Below, in pieces: positions 8,223 to 16,706 of a stretch of DNA of 64,000 nt. Made by a program: the position numbers and the translations under genes. Origin of the DNA: AC-49 sp963817035. GTDB lineage: Bacteria > Actinomycetota > Thermoleophilia > Solirubrobacterales > Solirubrobacteraceae. The stretch spans positions 744,001-808,000 of the forward strand of contig CAWFMM010000003.1 in the NCBI GenBank assembly GCA_963817035.1. The letters are read 5' to 3'. The notes below the pieces were generated by a model. It did no database searches, was not told the origin of the DNA, and saw only the letters and a program-made list of their open reading frames with translations. Positions within the stretch are counted from its first letter, which is position 1, and each line of letters opens with the position of its first letter.

Positions 8223-9013
8223 GCGTTGCGCCGCTGCTCGAGGTACGCGACGTGACGATGCGCTTCGGCGGTGTGGTCGCGCTGGACGGCATCTCGCTGA
8301 CCGTCGAGCCGGGCTCCGTGATCGGGCTGATCGGCCCCAACGGCGCCGGCAAGTCGACGTTGTTCGGGATCTGCTCAGGGCTACGGCGACCGACCAGCGG
8401 ACGCGTGCTGATCGACGGCGAGGACGCGACATCGTGGTCGCCGCAGGTGCGCGCGCGGCGCGGGCTCGCTCGAACGTTCCAGCGGCCGGAGATCTTCTTC
8501 ACCATGACCGTCCGCGAGCACCTCGCGTTCGCCCACCGCGCGCGCACCGCGCCGCACCGCGTCGTCACCGATCTCCTCACGTTCGCTGCGGCGCGGCGCC
8601 CCGACGCCGCCGAGTCCGAGCGCGTGGACGAGCTGCTCGACGCGCTCGGCCTACGCGAGGTCGCTGACCGGCGCGCCGCGACGCTGCCGCTCGGCCACCA
8701 GCGCCGCCTCGAGGTCGGCCGCGCGCTCGCTGGTGGACCGCGGCTCCTGCTGCTCGACGAGCCGTCGTCGGGACTCGACACCCGCGAGACCAACCAGCTC
8801 GGCAACGTCCTGCGCTCCGCCTTGCACCGCGAGGGCATCGCGCTGCTGCTCGTCGAACACGACCTCGACCTTGTGCTCGGCCTCAGCGAACGGGTCTACA
8901 CGATCGACTTCGGCCGGCTCATCCACGAGGGCACACCGGCCGAGACGCGCGCAGCGCCAACGGTGCAGGCCGCCTATCTCGGCGTCGAGGGCGTCAAGGC
9001 GGCCGGACCATGA
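8219..9013 (+). CDS. livG: ABC transporter ATP-binding protein, LivG type
   Basis: 264 residues, one of the two ATPases powering the importer. Walker A is GPNGAGKS (about residues 37-44), the Q-loop region reads LARTFQRPEIF, the signature is the LivG-type degenerate LPLGHQRRLEVGRAL, Walker B is LLLLDEPSSGLD, and the H-loop is LVEHDLDLV. All catalytic residues are present. It overlaps the upstream permease gene and the downstream livF by ATGA, so translation is coupled along the operon. Confidence 0.93.
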   Translation: MSVAPLLEVRDVTMRFGGVVALDGISLTVEPGSVIGLIGPNGAGKSTLFGICSGLRRPTSGRVLIDGEDATSWSPQVRARRGLARTFQRPEIFFTMTVREHLAFAHRARTAPHRVVTDLLTFAAARRPDAAESERVDELLDALGLREVADRRAATLPLGHQRRLEVGRALAGGPRLLLLDEPSSGLDTRETNQLGNVLRSALHREGIALLLVEHDLDLVLGLSERVYTIDFGRLIHEGTPAETRAAPTVQAAYLGVEGVKAAGP

Positions 9014-9732
9014 CAGACGCGCTGCTCGAGGTCGCGGATCTGAGCGTCGTGTACGGCACGGCCCGCGCGGTGTCGGGCGTATCGCTGCGCGTCGAGCCAG
9101 GCGAGGCGGTGACGATCCTCGGCGCCAACGGCGCCGGAAAGTCGAGCTTCGGGCGCGCAGTGTGCGGGCTCGAAGCCTCCGCTGGAGGAACAGTGCGCTT
9201 CGCCGGCCGTGAAATCACTGGCCTGAGCGCCACACAGATCAGCCGCCTCGGGCTCGCCTACCTGCCGGAAGGCCGAGGGATCTTCCCCGGCCTCTCGGTC
9301 AACGACAACCTGCGCGTCATGCTGCGCACCGGAGACGGCGACGTCCGCGACGCCCTCGACGAGGCCTACGAGCTGTTCCCGCGCCTGGCCGAGCGCCGCC
9401 GCCAGACCGCCCGTACGCTGTCGGGTGGCGAGCAGCAAATGCTGGCGCTCGCGCGCGTGCTCGTAACCAAGCCACGGCTCGTGATCGCCGACGAGCCGTC
9501 ACTGGGGCTCGCGCCGCGCCTGATCGAGCAGGTCTTCGACACGCTCAAGCGCGCCCGCGCCGCCGGCACCGCGATCATCCTGATCGAGCAGTACGTGCAC
9601 CGAGCGCTGTCCCTATGCGACTCGGCGACAATCCTGCGCCGCGGCGTCGTCGCGTGGAGCGGCCCGACGCGCGACCTCGGCCCCGAAGTGCTCACCCACT
9701 ACCTCGGCAGCGAAGACCTCACGCCTGCCTGA
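9010..9732 (+). CDS. livF: ABC transporter ATP-binding protein, LivF type
   Basis: 240 residues. Walker A GANGAGKSS, the LivF-type YLPEGRGIFPGLSVNDNL, a canonical LSGGEQQMLALAR signature, Walker B RLVIADEPSLGLAP and an IEQYV H-loop equivalent in which His is replaced by Gln, as is usual for LivF. Pairs with LivG on the fused permease. Last gene of the operon; about 180 bp without a clear gene follows. Confidence 0.93.
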   Translation: MTDALLEVADLSVVYGTARAVSGVSLRVEPGEAVTILGANGAGKSSFGRAVCGLEASAGGTVRFAGREITGLSATQISRLGLAYLPEGRGIFPGLSVNDNLRVMLRTGDGDVRDALDEAYELFPRLAERRRQTARTLSGGEQQMLALARVLVTKPRLVIADEPSLGLAPRLIEQVFDTLKRARAAGTAIILIEQYVHRALSLCDSATILRRGVVAWSGPTRDLGPEVLTHYLGSEDLTPA

Positions 9733-9911
9733 GCGAACCGTCGGTCGGCGCGGGTGCTCCGGGGTCTGGTTTGAGCCCGGTTCAGGTCCTCGAAGTGAAA
9801 TCGCTCCAGCGCAGCCAGGCGGCCGTCGGCGCGGCGCCGCCAGATCGGCAGGGCGGGACCGAAGACCTCCTCTTGTCCGCGGCTACGATGTGCGGCGCCC
9901 GGCTTCGAGAC

Positions 9912-11504
9912 ATGAGCGACTTCGACTACATCATCGTGGGCGCCGGATCGGCGGGATGTGTGCTGGCCCACCGCCTGACCGCGGACCTGTCGACCAGGGT
10001 TCTCCTGGTCGAGGCCGGCGGGCGCGGGCGCAGTCCGATGTACAAGGTCCCGAAGTTCCTGTTCTTCACCGGGCAGAGCCGCACCCAGGCATGGCACTAC
10101 GCCATCGAGCCGTTCGGCCCCGCCGGGCAGACCGAGTCCTGGGTCCGCGGGAAGCTCCTCGGCGGCTCGAGCTCGATCAACGGCATGGTCTACAACCGCG
10201 GCTCTGCCGCCGACTACGACGCTCTGAGCAGCCTCGGAAACCCGGGCTGGGGCTGGGACGAGATCGTGAAGGCGTTCAAGGCGATGGAGAACCACGAGCT
10301 TGGTGAAAGTGGCATCCGCGGAGCCGGCGGTCCACTCGACGTGTCCGTCGGCCAGGAGACCGATGAGGCGTCCGAGGCGATGATCGACGCCGCCGGCCGC
10401 CTTGGCATGGCGCGCACCGTCGACGTCAACTCGAGCGATGAGGAACGCATCGGGTACGCGGCGCGCACAATCAAGAACGGCGCGCGCGTCAGCGCGAACA
10501 CCGCGTTTCTGCGACCCGTCCTCTCGCGGCCCAATCTGACCGTCGTGACCGACACGCTCGCGACGCAGATCCTCTTCGAGGGCGACGCCGCCGTCGGTAT
10601 CCGTACGCGGCGTGGCGCCCAGAGCACGGACTTCCACGCACGCAAAGAGGTGATACTTGCCGCGGGGAGCATCGCCACGCCACAGTTGCTCCAGTTGTCG
10701 GGCATCGGCCCCGAGGCGGTCCTCCGCGATGCCGGCGTTCCGGTCCGCGTCGACAGCCCTCGGATCGGGGAGGGGATGCGCGAGCACCGGTGCTTTCCGC
10801 TGCAGGCACGGCTGCGCCGGAACATCGGTTACAACCGGATGCTGTCGACGCGGTCACGCCAGGGGTTGACAGGGGCGAAGTACCTGATCAACCGTCACGG
10901 CCCGCTCTCGACGCCCGCCTTCGACCTCGTCGCGTTCTGCCGCGCGCTTCCCGACAGCGAACGGCCCGACGCACAGATCCTGCTCGCTCCGTTCTCGCGG
11001 GGCCTGCCATTCGAGATGCTTCCCGTCGAGCGCCGGCCCGGGCTTTGCATGGTCGGCTTCGTCCTGCGCCCCACGAGCGAGGGCAGCGTTCGCATCGTGT
11101 CGTCGGATCCCGCGGCCCCACCTCGCATCGAGGCCAACTACCTCACGACGAGTTACGACCGCACCGTCTCGGTGGCGATGTTCCGCCGCATGCGGGAGAT
11201 CCTGCACCAGGCTCCGCTCGCCGACCTCATCCTCAACGAGACAGTTCCCGGCGCGGCCGTGGACCATGACGAGGACATCATCAGAAGCGGGTTCTTCTAC
11301 GGCGGGCCGGGCTATCACTCCTGCGGCACGTGTGCGATGGGCGCGGACGAGGATGCGGCGGTCGACGCTCAGCTACGCGTGCGGGGCGTGCGCAACCTCC
11401 GCGTCATGGATGCCTCTGTCTTGCCGACGATGGTCACCGGCAACCTCAACGCGCCGATCATGGCTATGGCGTGGCACGCTGCAGACCTGATCCAGGCCGC
11501 GTGA
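9912..11504 (+). CDS. GMC-family FAD oxidoreductase (choline dehydrogenase-like)
   Basis: 530 residues. N-terminal FAD-binding VGAGSAG, the GMC signature GGSSSINGMVYNRG about residue 85, the second signature region GSIATPQLLQLSGIG, and a C-terminal PGYHSCGTCAMG that carries the catalytic histidine. These enzymes oxidise primary or secondary alcohols with FAD. Substrate is not predictable: no betaine genes are adjacent. An earlier in-frame ATG at 9888 exists, but the FAD motif is positioned normally from ATG 9912. The 3' end overlaps the convergent gene at 11464 by 41 bp. Confidence 0.88.
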   Translation: MSDFDYIIVGAGSAGCVLAHRLTADLSTRVLLVEAGGRGRSPMYKVPKFLFFTGQSRTQAWHYAIEPFGPAGQTESWVRGKLLGGSSSINGMVYNRGSAADYDALSSLGNPGWGWDEIVKAFKAMENHELGESGIRGAGGPLDVSVGQETDEASEAMIDAAGRLGMARTVDVNSSDEERIGYAARTIKNGARVSANTAFLRPVLSRPNLTVVTDTLATQILFEGDAAVGIRTRRGAQSTDFHARKEVILAAGSIATPQLLQLSGIGPEAVLRDAGVPVRVDSPRIGEGMREHRCFPLQARLRRNIGYNRMLSTRSRQGLTGAKYLINRHGPLSTPAFDLVAFCRALPDSERPDAQILLAPFSRGLPFEMLPVERRPGLCMVGFVLRPTSEGSVRIVSSDPAAPPRIEANYLTTSYDRTVSVAMFRRMREILHQAPLADLILNETVPGAAVDHDEDIIRSGFFYGGPGYHSCGTCAMGADEDAAVDAQLRVRGVRNLRVMDASVLPTMVTGNLNAPIMAMAWHAADLIQAA

Positions 11505-12102
11505 CGGCGCGGGGTCCGTGTTCGAGCCGGGCGGCGAACTCCTCGGCTGCTTGGAGCACCGCGTTGCCGCCGACGTAGCGCCGCCAGCCGTACGCGAGGA
11601 CGCGGTCGTGGACGAGCTCGTAGTGAAACGAGCCGCCGGTGCGGCAAAGCCAGTCGTCGAGCGGGCCGGTGAGGATCTGCGACGCGAGCTCGGGCGCGCT
11701 GGCGCGGACCTCGTAGCGGTGATGCAGCGCCGCTGAGCCGACGCTCGCCTCAGGGACGTCGAGCCGGACCGGCTTGCGCAGGAAGCCGCGCCGCGCGAAA
11801 CCGACGCGCCCCTCGAAGCGGACCGGCAGCTCGACGACGGCGGCCGAGTAGTTGTCGGCGATCGTGTCACCGTCGGCGAAACGCTTCATGTTCATGACGA
11901 CGTCGAACCGCCACGCGCGCCGGGGAGCGCCGTCGCGGACCCGCAGCCGGCGCAGGCCGGACTCGGGCGTGCGGATCGAACGGGTCAGTGCGAACGGGGT
12001 GCGAAGCAGCGCGCGAGCATCGTCGATGGTGGCTCTGCGGAGACGGCCGGCGGCGGGCAACGCGGCTGGCGGGCCGGCGATGGACTGTGAGGAAGTAGGC
12101 AT
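11464..12102 (-). CDS. Conserved-looking hypothetical protein
   Basis: About 212 residues from ATG 12102 (another ATG at 12111 adds three). The body reads as real protein with alternating strands: WRFDVVMNMKRFADGD, GFARRGFLRKPVRLDVPE, HHRYEVRASAPELASQIL, and GGSFHYELVHDRVLAYGWRR, ending in a helix with AAEEFAARLEHG. No signal peptide or membrane helix is apparent, no metal-binding motif. I do not recognise the family. It is convergent with, and overlaps, the GMC oxidoreductase gene. Confidence 0.65.
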   Translation of the reverse strand: MPTSSQSIAGPPAALPAAGRLRRATIDDARALLRTPFALTRSIRTPESGLRRLRVRDGAPRRAWRFDVVMNMKRFADGDTIADNYSAAVVELPVRFEGRVGFARRGFLRKPVRLDVPEASVGSAALHHRYEVRASAPELASQILTGPLDDWLCRTGGSFHYELVHDRVLAYGWRRYVGGNAVLQAAEEFAARLEHGPRAVTRPGSGLQRATP

Positions 12103-12221
12103 GGCCGCCATGCTCGTCGCCGCGCCGCGCTCCCGCCAGGGGGCCAGCCGCCGCGATCCTGGCGGACAACCGTCGGCCACGGCGGCCTCAAGATGACGCC
12201 CGTGGGGCCGAATCCCAAGCT

Positions 12222-12671
12222 ATGGCCCCAAATACCCGGTGGGCCGGGCTGCCGCTCGTCCTGACCGTCGTACTCGCTTCGACGGGCGATTCCCTGATCG
12301 CCGGCGCGGCGGGCAGTCCACGTTCCTCCGGCCACGTGCCGAGGGTCGGCGTCGTCGAGCGCGACTTTCGCATCGCAACCACGCGTTCGGTCGCCGCCGG
12401 GCCGGTGAAGCTGGTCGTGACCAACCGGGGTCCCGATTTCCACGAGCTGATCATCGTGCGTGACCGCGGTGGCGCGCTGCCGATGAAGCCCGACGGCCTG
12501 ACCGTCGACGAAGACGCCCTCGCGCGGGACACCGTGGGCGTGCTCGAGCCCGGGAGGCCCGGTCAGACACGGACGCTGAACGTCCAGTTCCGCCCCGGGC
12601 GCTACATCATGTTCTGCAACATGTCGGGCCACGACCTCGGTGGGATGAACAGGAGGTTGCTGGTGCGATGA
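12222..12671 (+). CDS. Exported small blue-copper (cupredoxin) protein
   Basis: 149 residues with an N-terminal hydrophobic signal (about 8-30). The rest is a single cupredoxin domain with a complete type-1 copper set: His74 (DFHELII), Cys132, His137 and Met142 in RYIMFCNMSGHDLGGM. It probably carries electrons or binds copper outside the cell membrane, similar to sulfocyanin/plastocyanin-like proteins. Its stop overlaps the start of the GGDEF-EAL gene by ATGA, so the two are translationally coupled, which suggests a shared role or at least shared expression. No oxidase genes are adjacent. Confidence 0.85.
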   Translation: MAPNTRWAGLPLVLTVVLASTGDSLIAGAAGSPRSSGHVPRVGVVERDFRIATTRSVAAGPVKLVVTNRGPDFHELIIVRDRGGALPMKPDGLTVDEDALARDTVGVLEPGRPGQTRTLNVQFRPGRYIMFCNMSGHDLGGMNRRLLVR

Positions 12672-15031
12672 GGCTGCCGCGCCGCGCATCCGGTATGAAG
12701 GCGTTCCAGCCGCTGCAGCGGCGCGGGCGCCGTGCGATCGGCGCGATCCTGCTGACGTTCGCCCTGTGCGCGACCGTGACCGTCGCCCTGTCGATCCGGG
12801 CGTCCTCGAAGTCGCGCAACCGGACCGAGGTCTTCCAGGTGGCGGCGCGTCAGCAGACGCTGGCCGGCCGCTACGTCAGCGACATACTGCTTGCCCGCTC
12901 GGGCGCGCGCGCCGACCCCACGCGAACGGGCGAGATTCTCGCCGCGAGCGCCCGTGTGCTGCTCAACGGCGGTATCGCGCCCGAGATCCTCGGCGACGAC
13001 GACGCGGCCCGGCTGTCGAGGACTGACAACCCGGGCGCCCGCCGCATCCTCGCGCGGGAGCGCCTGTTGGTCGGCGATCTGACCGCCACGGGCCGGGCCA
13101 TCCTGGCCGGGCGCTCGGTCGCTCACCTTCCGATGCGCGGCGGCGAGTCGATTGTGACCCTCAATCCGATCCAGCGACTCCGTGTCCTCGCTGCACTGAC
13201 CGCGAGCGTGTCGCTGAACGCCGAGCGGGCGATCATCGAGGCGAGCGACCGCAACGTCAGCAGCCTGATCACCCTGCAGATCCTGCTCGGCCTCGTCGGC
13301 CTGATCATCTCGCTGCTCCTCGGGTTGGCGTTGATCCAGACCACGCGCCGTCAGACCGCCCACTTCCGCAGCCTCGTGACCGCGTCGACCGACCTCGTGT
13401 TCGTGCTCGGTGCTCGCGGTTGTGTCTACGCCGGGAATGCGGTGCTCGACGCGCTGGGCTGCACGGAGGGCGACGTGCTCGGCGACGGGCTCAAGCAGTT
13501 CGTGCATCCCGACGACTGGGCGACGGTCGCCGCGGCCCAGGCGCGTGGAGCGCCGGCGGAGATCGTCATCCGCATGCGCGACCATCGCGGAGACTGGCGG
13601 CGGCTCGAGACGCACGTCACGGATCTGCGCGCCAACCGCCAGGTGCGGGGGGTCGTCCTCAACGCGCGCGACATCACCGAGCGCCTGCGGCTCGAGGAGG
13701 AGCTGACCCGGCTGGCGTTCCACGACGACCTCACCGGGCTTCCCAACCGCCTGCTGTTCCGCGACCGCGTCGAGCAGGCGCTCACGCGGGCGTCGAGGGC
13801 CAACGATCGGGTCGCGGTGTTGCTGATCGACCTCGACGGATTCAAGGAGGTCAACGACAGCCTCGGCCACGACGCCGGAGATGAGCTCCTGCGCCAGATG
13901 GCGTCGCGGCTCGGCGAGCTGGCGGGCCCGCGCGACACGCTGGCCCGCCTGGGTGGCGACGAGTTCGTGCTGCTGCTCGAGCGGGCCGCCGAGACCCAGG
14001 CGATCGCAGTCGCCGAGAGCATGCTGGCGGTCATCCGGCGACCCCTCCATATCGAGGGCCGCGACTTCGCCCTCAGTGCGAGCGTCGGCATCGCGATGCA
14101 GGCTCCGAGGACCGGCAACACTGCGACCCTGATCCGTCACGCCGACCTCGCGATGTACGCGGCGAAGGCCGCCGGCCGCGGTCGCTTCGAGGTCTTCGAA
14201 CCGGCGATGGATCGCGTCGCCATCGAGCAGCTCGGCCTCGAACACGATCTGAAGCTCGCGCTGAAGCGCGGCGAGCTGACGCTCCTCTATCAGCCCGAGA
14301 TCAATCTGCGCTCCACGATGCTGACCGGCGTCGAGGCGCTCTCGCGCTGGACATCCCCGTCCCGCGGCGTCGTGGCACCGAGCGAGTTCATCCCGGTCGC
14401 CGAGACGAGCGGGATGATTCTCGAGATCGGCGAGCTCGTGCTCGTCGAGGCGTGCGAGCAGACGGTGCGCTGGCGCGACGCCGGCCTGCTGCCGGACGGC
14501 TTCGTGACCTGGGTCAACGTGTCGGTCGCCCAACTCGCGGCGGGCGGCTTCGCGACGTTCGTCGAGCGTCTGCTGCGCCGGACGGGGCTCGACGCGCACT
14601 CGCTCGGGCTCGAGATCACCGAGAGCGCGTTCGTCGAGGAGGGCCCGACCGCGCTGCGCACACGAAACGAGCTCGATCGCCTGCACTCGCGCGGCGTCCG
14701 TCTCGCCATCGACGACTTCGGCACCGGGTTCTCGTCGCTGAGCCAGTTGCGACACTTCCCGATCGACATGCTCAAGATCGATCGAGCGTTCGTCTCGGGC
14801 GTCGAGCACAACGCCACGGACGCGGCGATCACCGCGAACCTGGTCAGCCTTGCTCATTCACTGGACAGCGTGGCGATCGCCGAGGGCATCGAGACCGTAG
14901 GCCAGCTCGCCCACGTCCGCGAGCTCGGTTGCGAGCTGGGCCAGGGCGTCCTGTTCTCGCCGCCACTGCCCGCCGACGCGATGAGCGCGCTGTTGGCCGA
15001 CGGCCAGACACCCGCCGCCCAGGCCGCCTGA
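12668..15031 (+). CDS. Membrane PAS-GGDEF-EAL protein (cyclic di-GMP turnover)
   Basis: 787 residues. Transmembrane helices about 24-45 and 195-217 bracket a helical extracytoplasmic sensor of the type-IV-pilus chemoreceptor style (RQQTLAGRYVSDILLARSG). Then PAS about 235-345, GGDEF about 350-510 with an intact RLGGDEFVLLL, and EAL about 525-775 with GVEALSRW, the LEITES glutamate and IDDFGTGFSS all present. Both a cyclase and a phosphodiesterase could be active. No RxxD inhibition site sits before GGDEF (it reads DTLARL). Coupled by ATGA to the cupredoxin gene upstream. Confidence 0.92.
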   Translation: MRLPRRASGMKAFQPLQRRGRRAIGAILLTFALCATVTVALSIRASSKSRNRTEVFQVAARQQTLAGRYVSDILLARSGARADPTRTGEILAASARVLLNGGIAPEILGDDDAARLSRTDNPGARRILARERLLVGDLTATGRAILAGRSVAHLPMRGGESIVTLNPIQRLRVLAALTASVSLNAERAIIEASDRNVSSLITLQILLGLVGLIISLLLGLALIQTTRRQTAHFRSLVTASTDLVFVLGARGCVYAGNAVLDALGCTEGDVLGDGLKQFVHPDDWATVAAAQARGAPAEIVIRMRDHRGDWRRLETHVTDLRANRQVRGVVLNARDITERLRLEEELTRLAFHDDLTGLPNRLLFRDRVEQALTRASRANDRVAVLLIDLDGFKEVNDSLGHDAGDELLRQMASRLGELAGPRDTLARLGGDEFVLLLERAAETQAIAVAESMLAVIRRPLHIEGRDFALSASVGIAMQAPRTGNTATLIRHADLAMYAAKAAGRGRFEVFEPAMDRVAIEQLGLEHDLKLALKRGELTLLYQPEINLRSTMLTGVEALSRWTSPSRGVVAPSEFIPVAETSGMILEIGELVLVEACEQTVRWRDAGLLPDGFVTWVNVSVAQLAAGGFATFVERLLRRTGLDAHSLGLEITESAFVEEGPTALRTRNELDRLHSRGVRLAIDDFGTGFSSLSQLRHFPIDMLKIDRAFVSGVEHNATDAAITANLVSLAHSLDSVAIAEGIETVGQLAHVRELGCELGQGVLFSPPLPADAMSALLADGQTPAAQAA

Positions 15032-15213
15032 GCGGACGGGTGGCCGCTACGCCGCGCTCGCGGGCAACGCGACCGCGATGTCGCGCGGGCCGCGAAGATC
15101 GCGGCGGCGCGGAGCGGCGGCTGACGGAGCCGGGGGAAGCGGGGTGACCTGGGACCAGCTACATCGCGGCGCGGACCGGGGCGAACATCATGTCCGGCTC
15201 GCCTATGCGGGGT

Positions 15214-15474
15214 ATGCCGACCATCAGCCGCTTCTTCGGCCTGACAATCGCGATGTATTTCGACGACCATGGCCCGCCGCACTTCCATGCAAGGCATACC
15301 GAGGGTGCGGCGAAGATCCAGATCGACACGCTCGCGGTGATCGACAGCACACTCCGACGCCGCCAACTTCGGTTCGTGCTCGCCTGGGCCGAACTTCATC
15401 AGGCGGAGCTCGACGACAACTGGAATCGCGCCCGCCGAGGTGAAACACTTCGCGAGATCGAACCACTCCGATGA
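15214..15474 (+). CDS. DUF4160 protein
   Basis: About 86 residues: MPTISRFFGLTIAMYFDDHG, PPHFHARH, then a helix-rich end. The 'MPTIS-F-G..I-MY--DH-PPHFH' pattern is the DUF4160 signature, so ATG 15214 is preferred over ATG 15190. Genes of this family are usually next to DUF2442 genes, as here. The arrangement (two small genes, ATGA overlap) resembles a toxin-antitoxin pair, but a biochemical role is not established to my knowledge. Confidence 0.85.
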   Translation: MPTISRFFGLTIAMYFDDHGPPHFHARHTEGAAKIQIDTLAVIDSTLRRRQLRFVLAWAELHQAELDDNWNRARRGETLREIEPLR

Positions 15475-15746
15475 TTGGCCTGACTCCCGATATCACCGAC
15501 GTTTCCGTTGTACGTCACGGCGTACTCTCGTTGACGTTCGCCGATGGCCTTACCGGCGAAGTCGAGGTCCTCGACCGCATGAGCGGCCCGGTCTTCGCCG
15601 ACGCACGCACCCCGGCAGGTTTCGCGACGGTAGCCGTCGACGTTGAAACCGGAACCGCGACATGGCCCAGCGGTGCCGACCTCGCGCCTGACACGCTCTA
15701 CGAGCGAGTCAAGACGGGCCGCTGGCCGCAGCGTGACGCGGCCTGA
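15471..15746 (+). CDS. DUF2442 protein
   Basis: 91 residues, beginning MIGLTPDITDVSVVRHGVLS and continuing LTFADGLTGEVEVLDRM; a predominantly beta N-terminal half followed by a short tail. This matches DUF2442, partner of DUF4160. The start overlaps the stop of the previous gene by ATGA. Convergent with the next gene, only 9 bp away. Confidence 0.85.
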   Translation: MIGLTPDITDVSVVRHGVLSLTFADGLTGEVEVLDRMSGPVFADARTPAGFATVAVDVETGTATWPSGADLAPDTLYERVKTGRWPQRDAA

Positions 15747-15755
15747 TTGTGTGCG

Positions 15756-16661
15756 CTACGAGCGGCCCATCGCGCGGGCCTTCTTGAGGCCCTGGCGGGC
15801 CATGAAGCCGTTGCCGAGCAGGAGCAGGGTTTTGTTTGCGGGGGCGCGGAAGCCCGTCTCGGTGTGGGGGGCGTAGACGCCGTCGGCGAGCCAGCCCGTG
15901 TATTGGCGCAACTCAAGCCCGATCAACTGAGGCTCGAAGCGGTGGCCGAGAACACCGGCGCGGCGGCCCCCGGCCGCGAGCGGACCGGTCAGCGAGATGC
16001 CGGCATGGCTCGTGTCGCCGACGCCGACCGGCACGACGAGCGGGAAGCCGTCGGCCTCGGGGTACGCGGCAAGGACATGGGGCTGCGCCCGGAGCCGCTT
16101 GGCGGCGCGCTCGACATCGACGCGCGGGCCGGTGCCGTTCTTTGGCGGCGCCTGCACGGCGGGCTGCTGCGGCGACCACGGGGCGCCGGCGACCGTCGGC
16201 TCACCGACGCAGCCCAGATCGGGCCATGAGACGACGCGCTCGACGTTCACGGTGACGACGACGCGGTCGGCGTAGTACGCGCTCAGCCAGCGATCCCAGA
16301 ACGGACCGGTCTTCTGCTTGCCCATGAACCTCTCGGCCGCCGGCCCGATCGTGTTGGTCAGCAGATCAACGTCCGGATGGGCGTCGTAGGTCGCGGTTCC
16401 CTGCACGAGCACGAAGCGCGGCTCGGTGGCGAACCCGTGCTCGCGTGCGTGGTAGGCCAGTGCGACGCGCGGGTTGGCCTTCATGCGATCGAGCTTGCGC
16501 CCGAAGCCGAGCGAGGTCGTGAAGCTGACCGTTGCAGCTTCACGATCGCGCAGGCCGACCGGCGCGACCGGCGTCAGCACCGCACCGCCCGCCGGAGTCA
16601 CGTACGCGAGGGCCGCGGTGAGATCGCCGCCGATGATCCGATCTTCGCTGGCTGACCACAT
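15756..16661 (-). CDS. Pyridoxamine 5'-phosphate oxidase-like (PPOX/split-barrel) protein
   Basis: 301 residues. The first half has the split-barrel flavin-binding pattern: VTPAGGAVLTPVAPVGLRDR, TVSFTTSLGFGRKLDRMKAN, PRVALAYHAREHG and FVLVQGTATYD. The second half repeats barrel-like strands (AQPHVLAAYPEADGFPLVVP), so it may be a two-barrel protein. Members bind FMN, F420 or haem; nothing here decides which. A TAGGGT box ends 6 nt before the ATG. Confidence 0.7.
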   Translation of the reverse strand: MWSASEDRIIGGDLTAALAYVTPAGGAVLTPVAPVGLRDREAATVSFTTSLGFGRKLDRMKANPRVALAYHAREHGFATEPRFVLVQGTATYDAHPDVDLLTNTIGPAAERFMGKQKTGPFWDRWLSAYYADRVVVTVNVERVVSWPDLGCVGEPTVAGAPWSPQQPAVQAPPKNGTGPRVDVERAAKRLRAQPHVLAAYPEADGFPLVVPVGVGDTSHAGISLTGPLAAGGRRAGVLGHRFEPQLIGLELRQYTGWLADGVYAPHTETGFRAPANKTLLLLGNGFMARQGLKKARAMGRS

Positions 16662-16667
16662 ATCCCA

Positions 16668-16673
16668 ACCCTA
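16668..16673 (-). promoter_or_regulatory. Putative leaderless -10 box (TAGGGT), PPOX-like gene
   Basis: TAGGGT ends 6 nt before the ATG at 16661, which would put the transcript start at or next to the start codon. Confidence 0.5.
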
Positions 16674-16706
16674 CGGCCAATCCTTCGCTCGTGGACGGTC
16701 CGCGGA

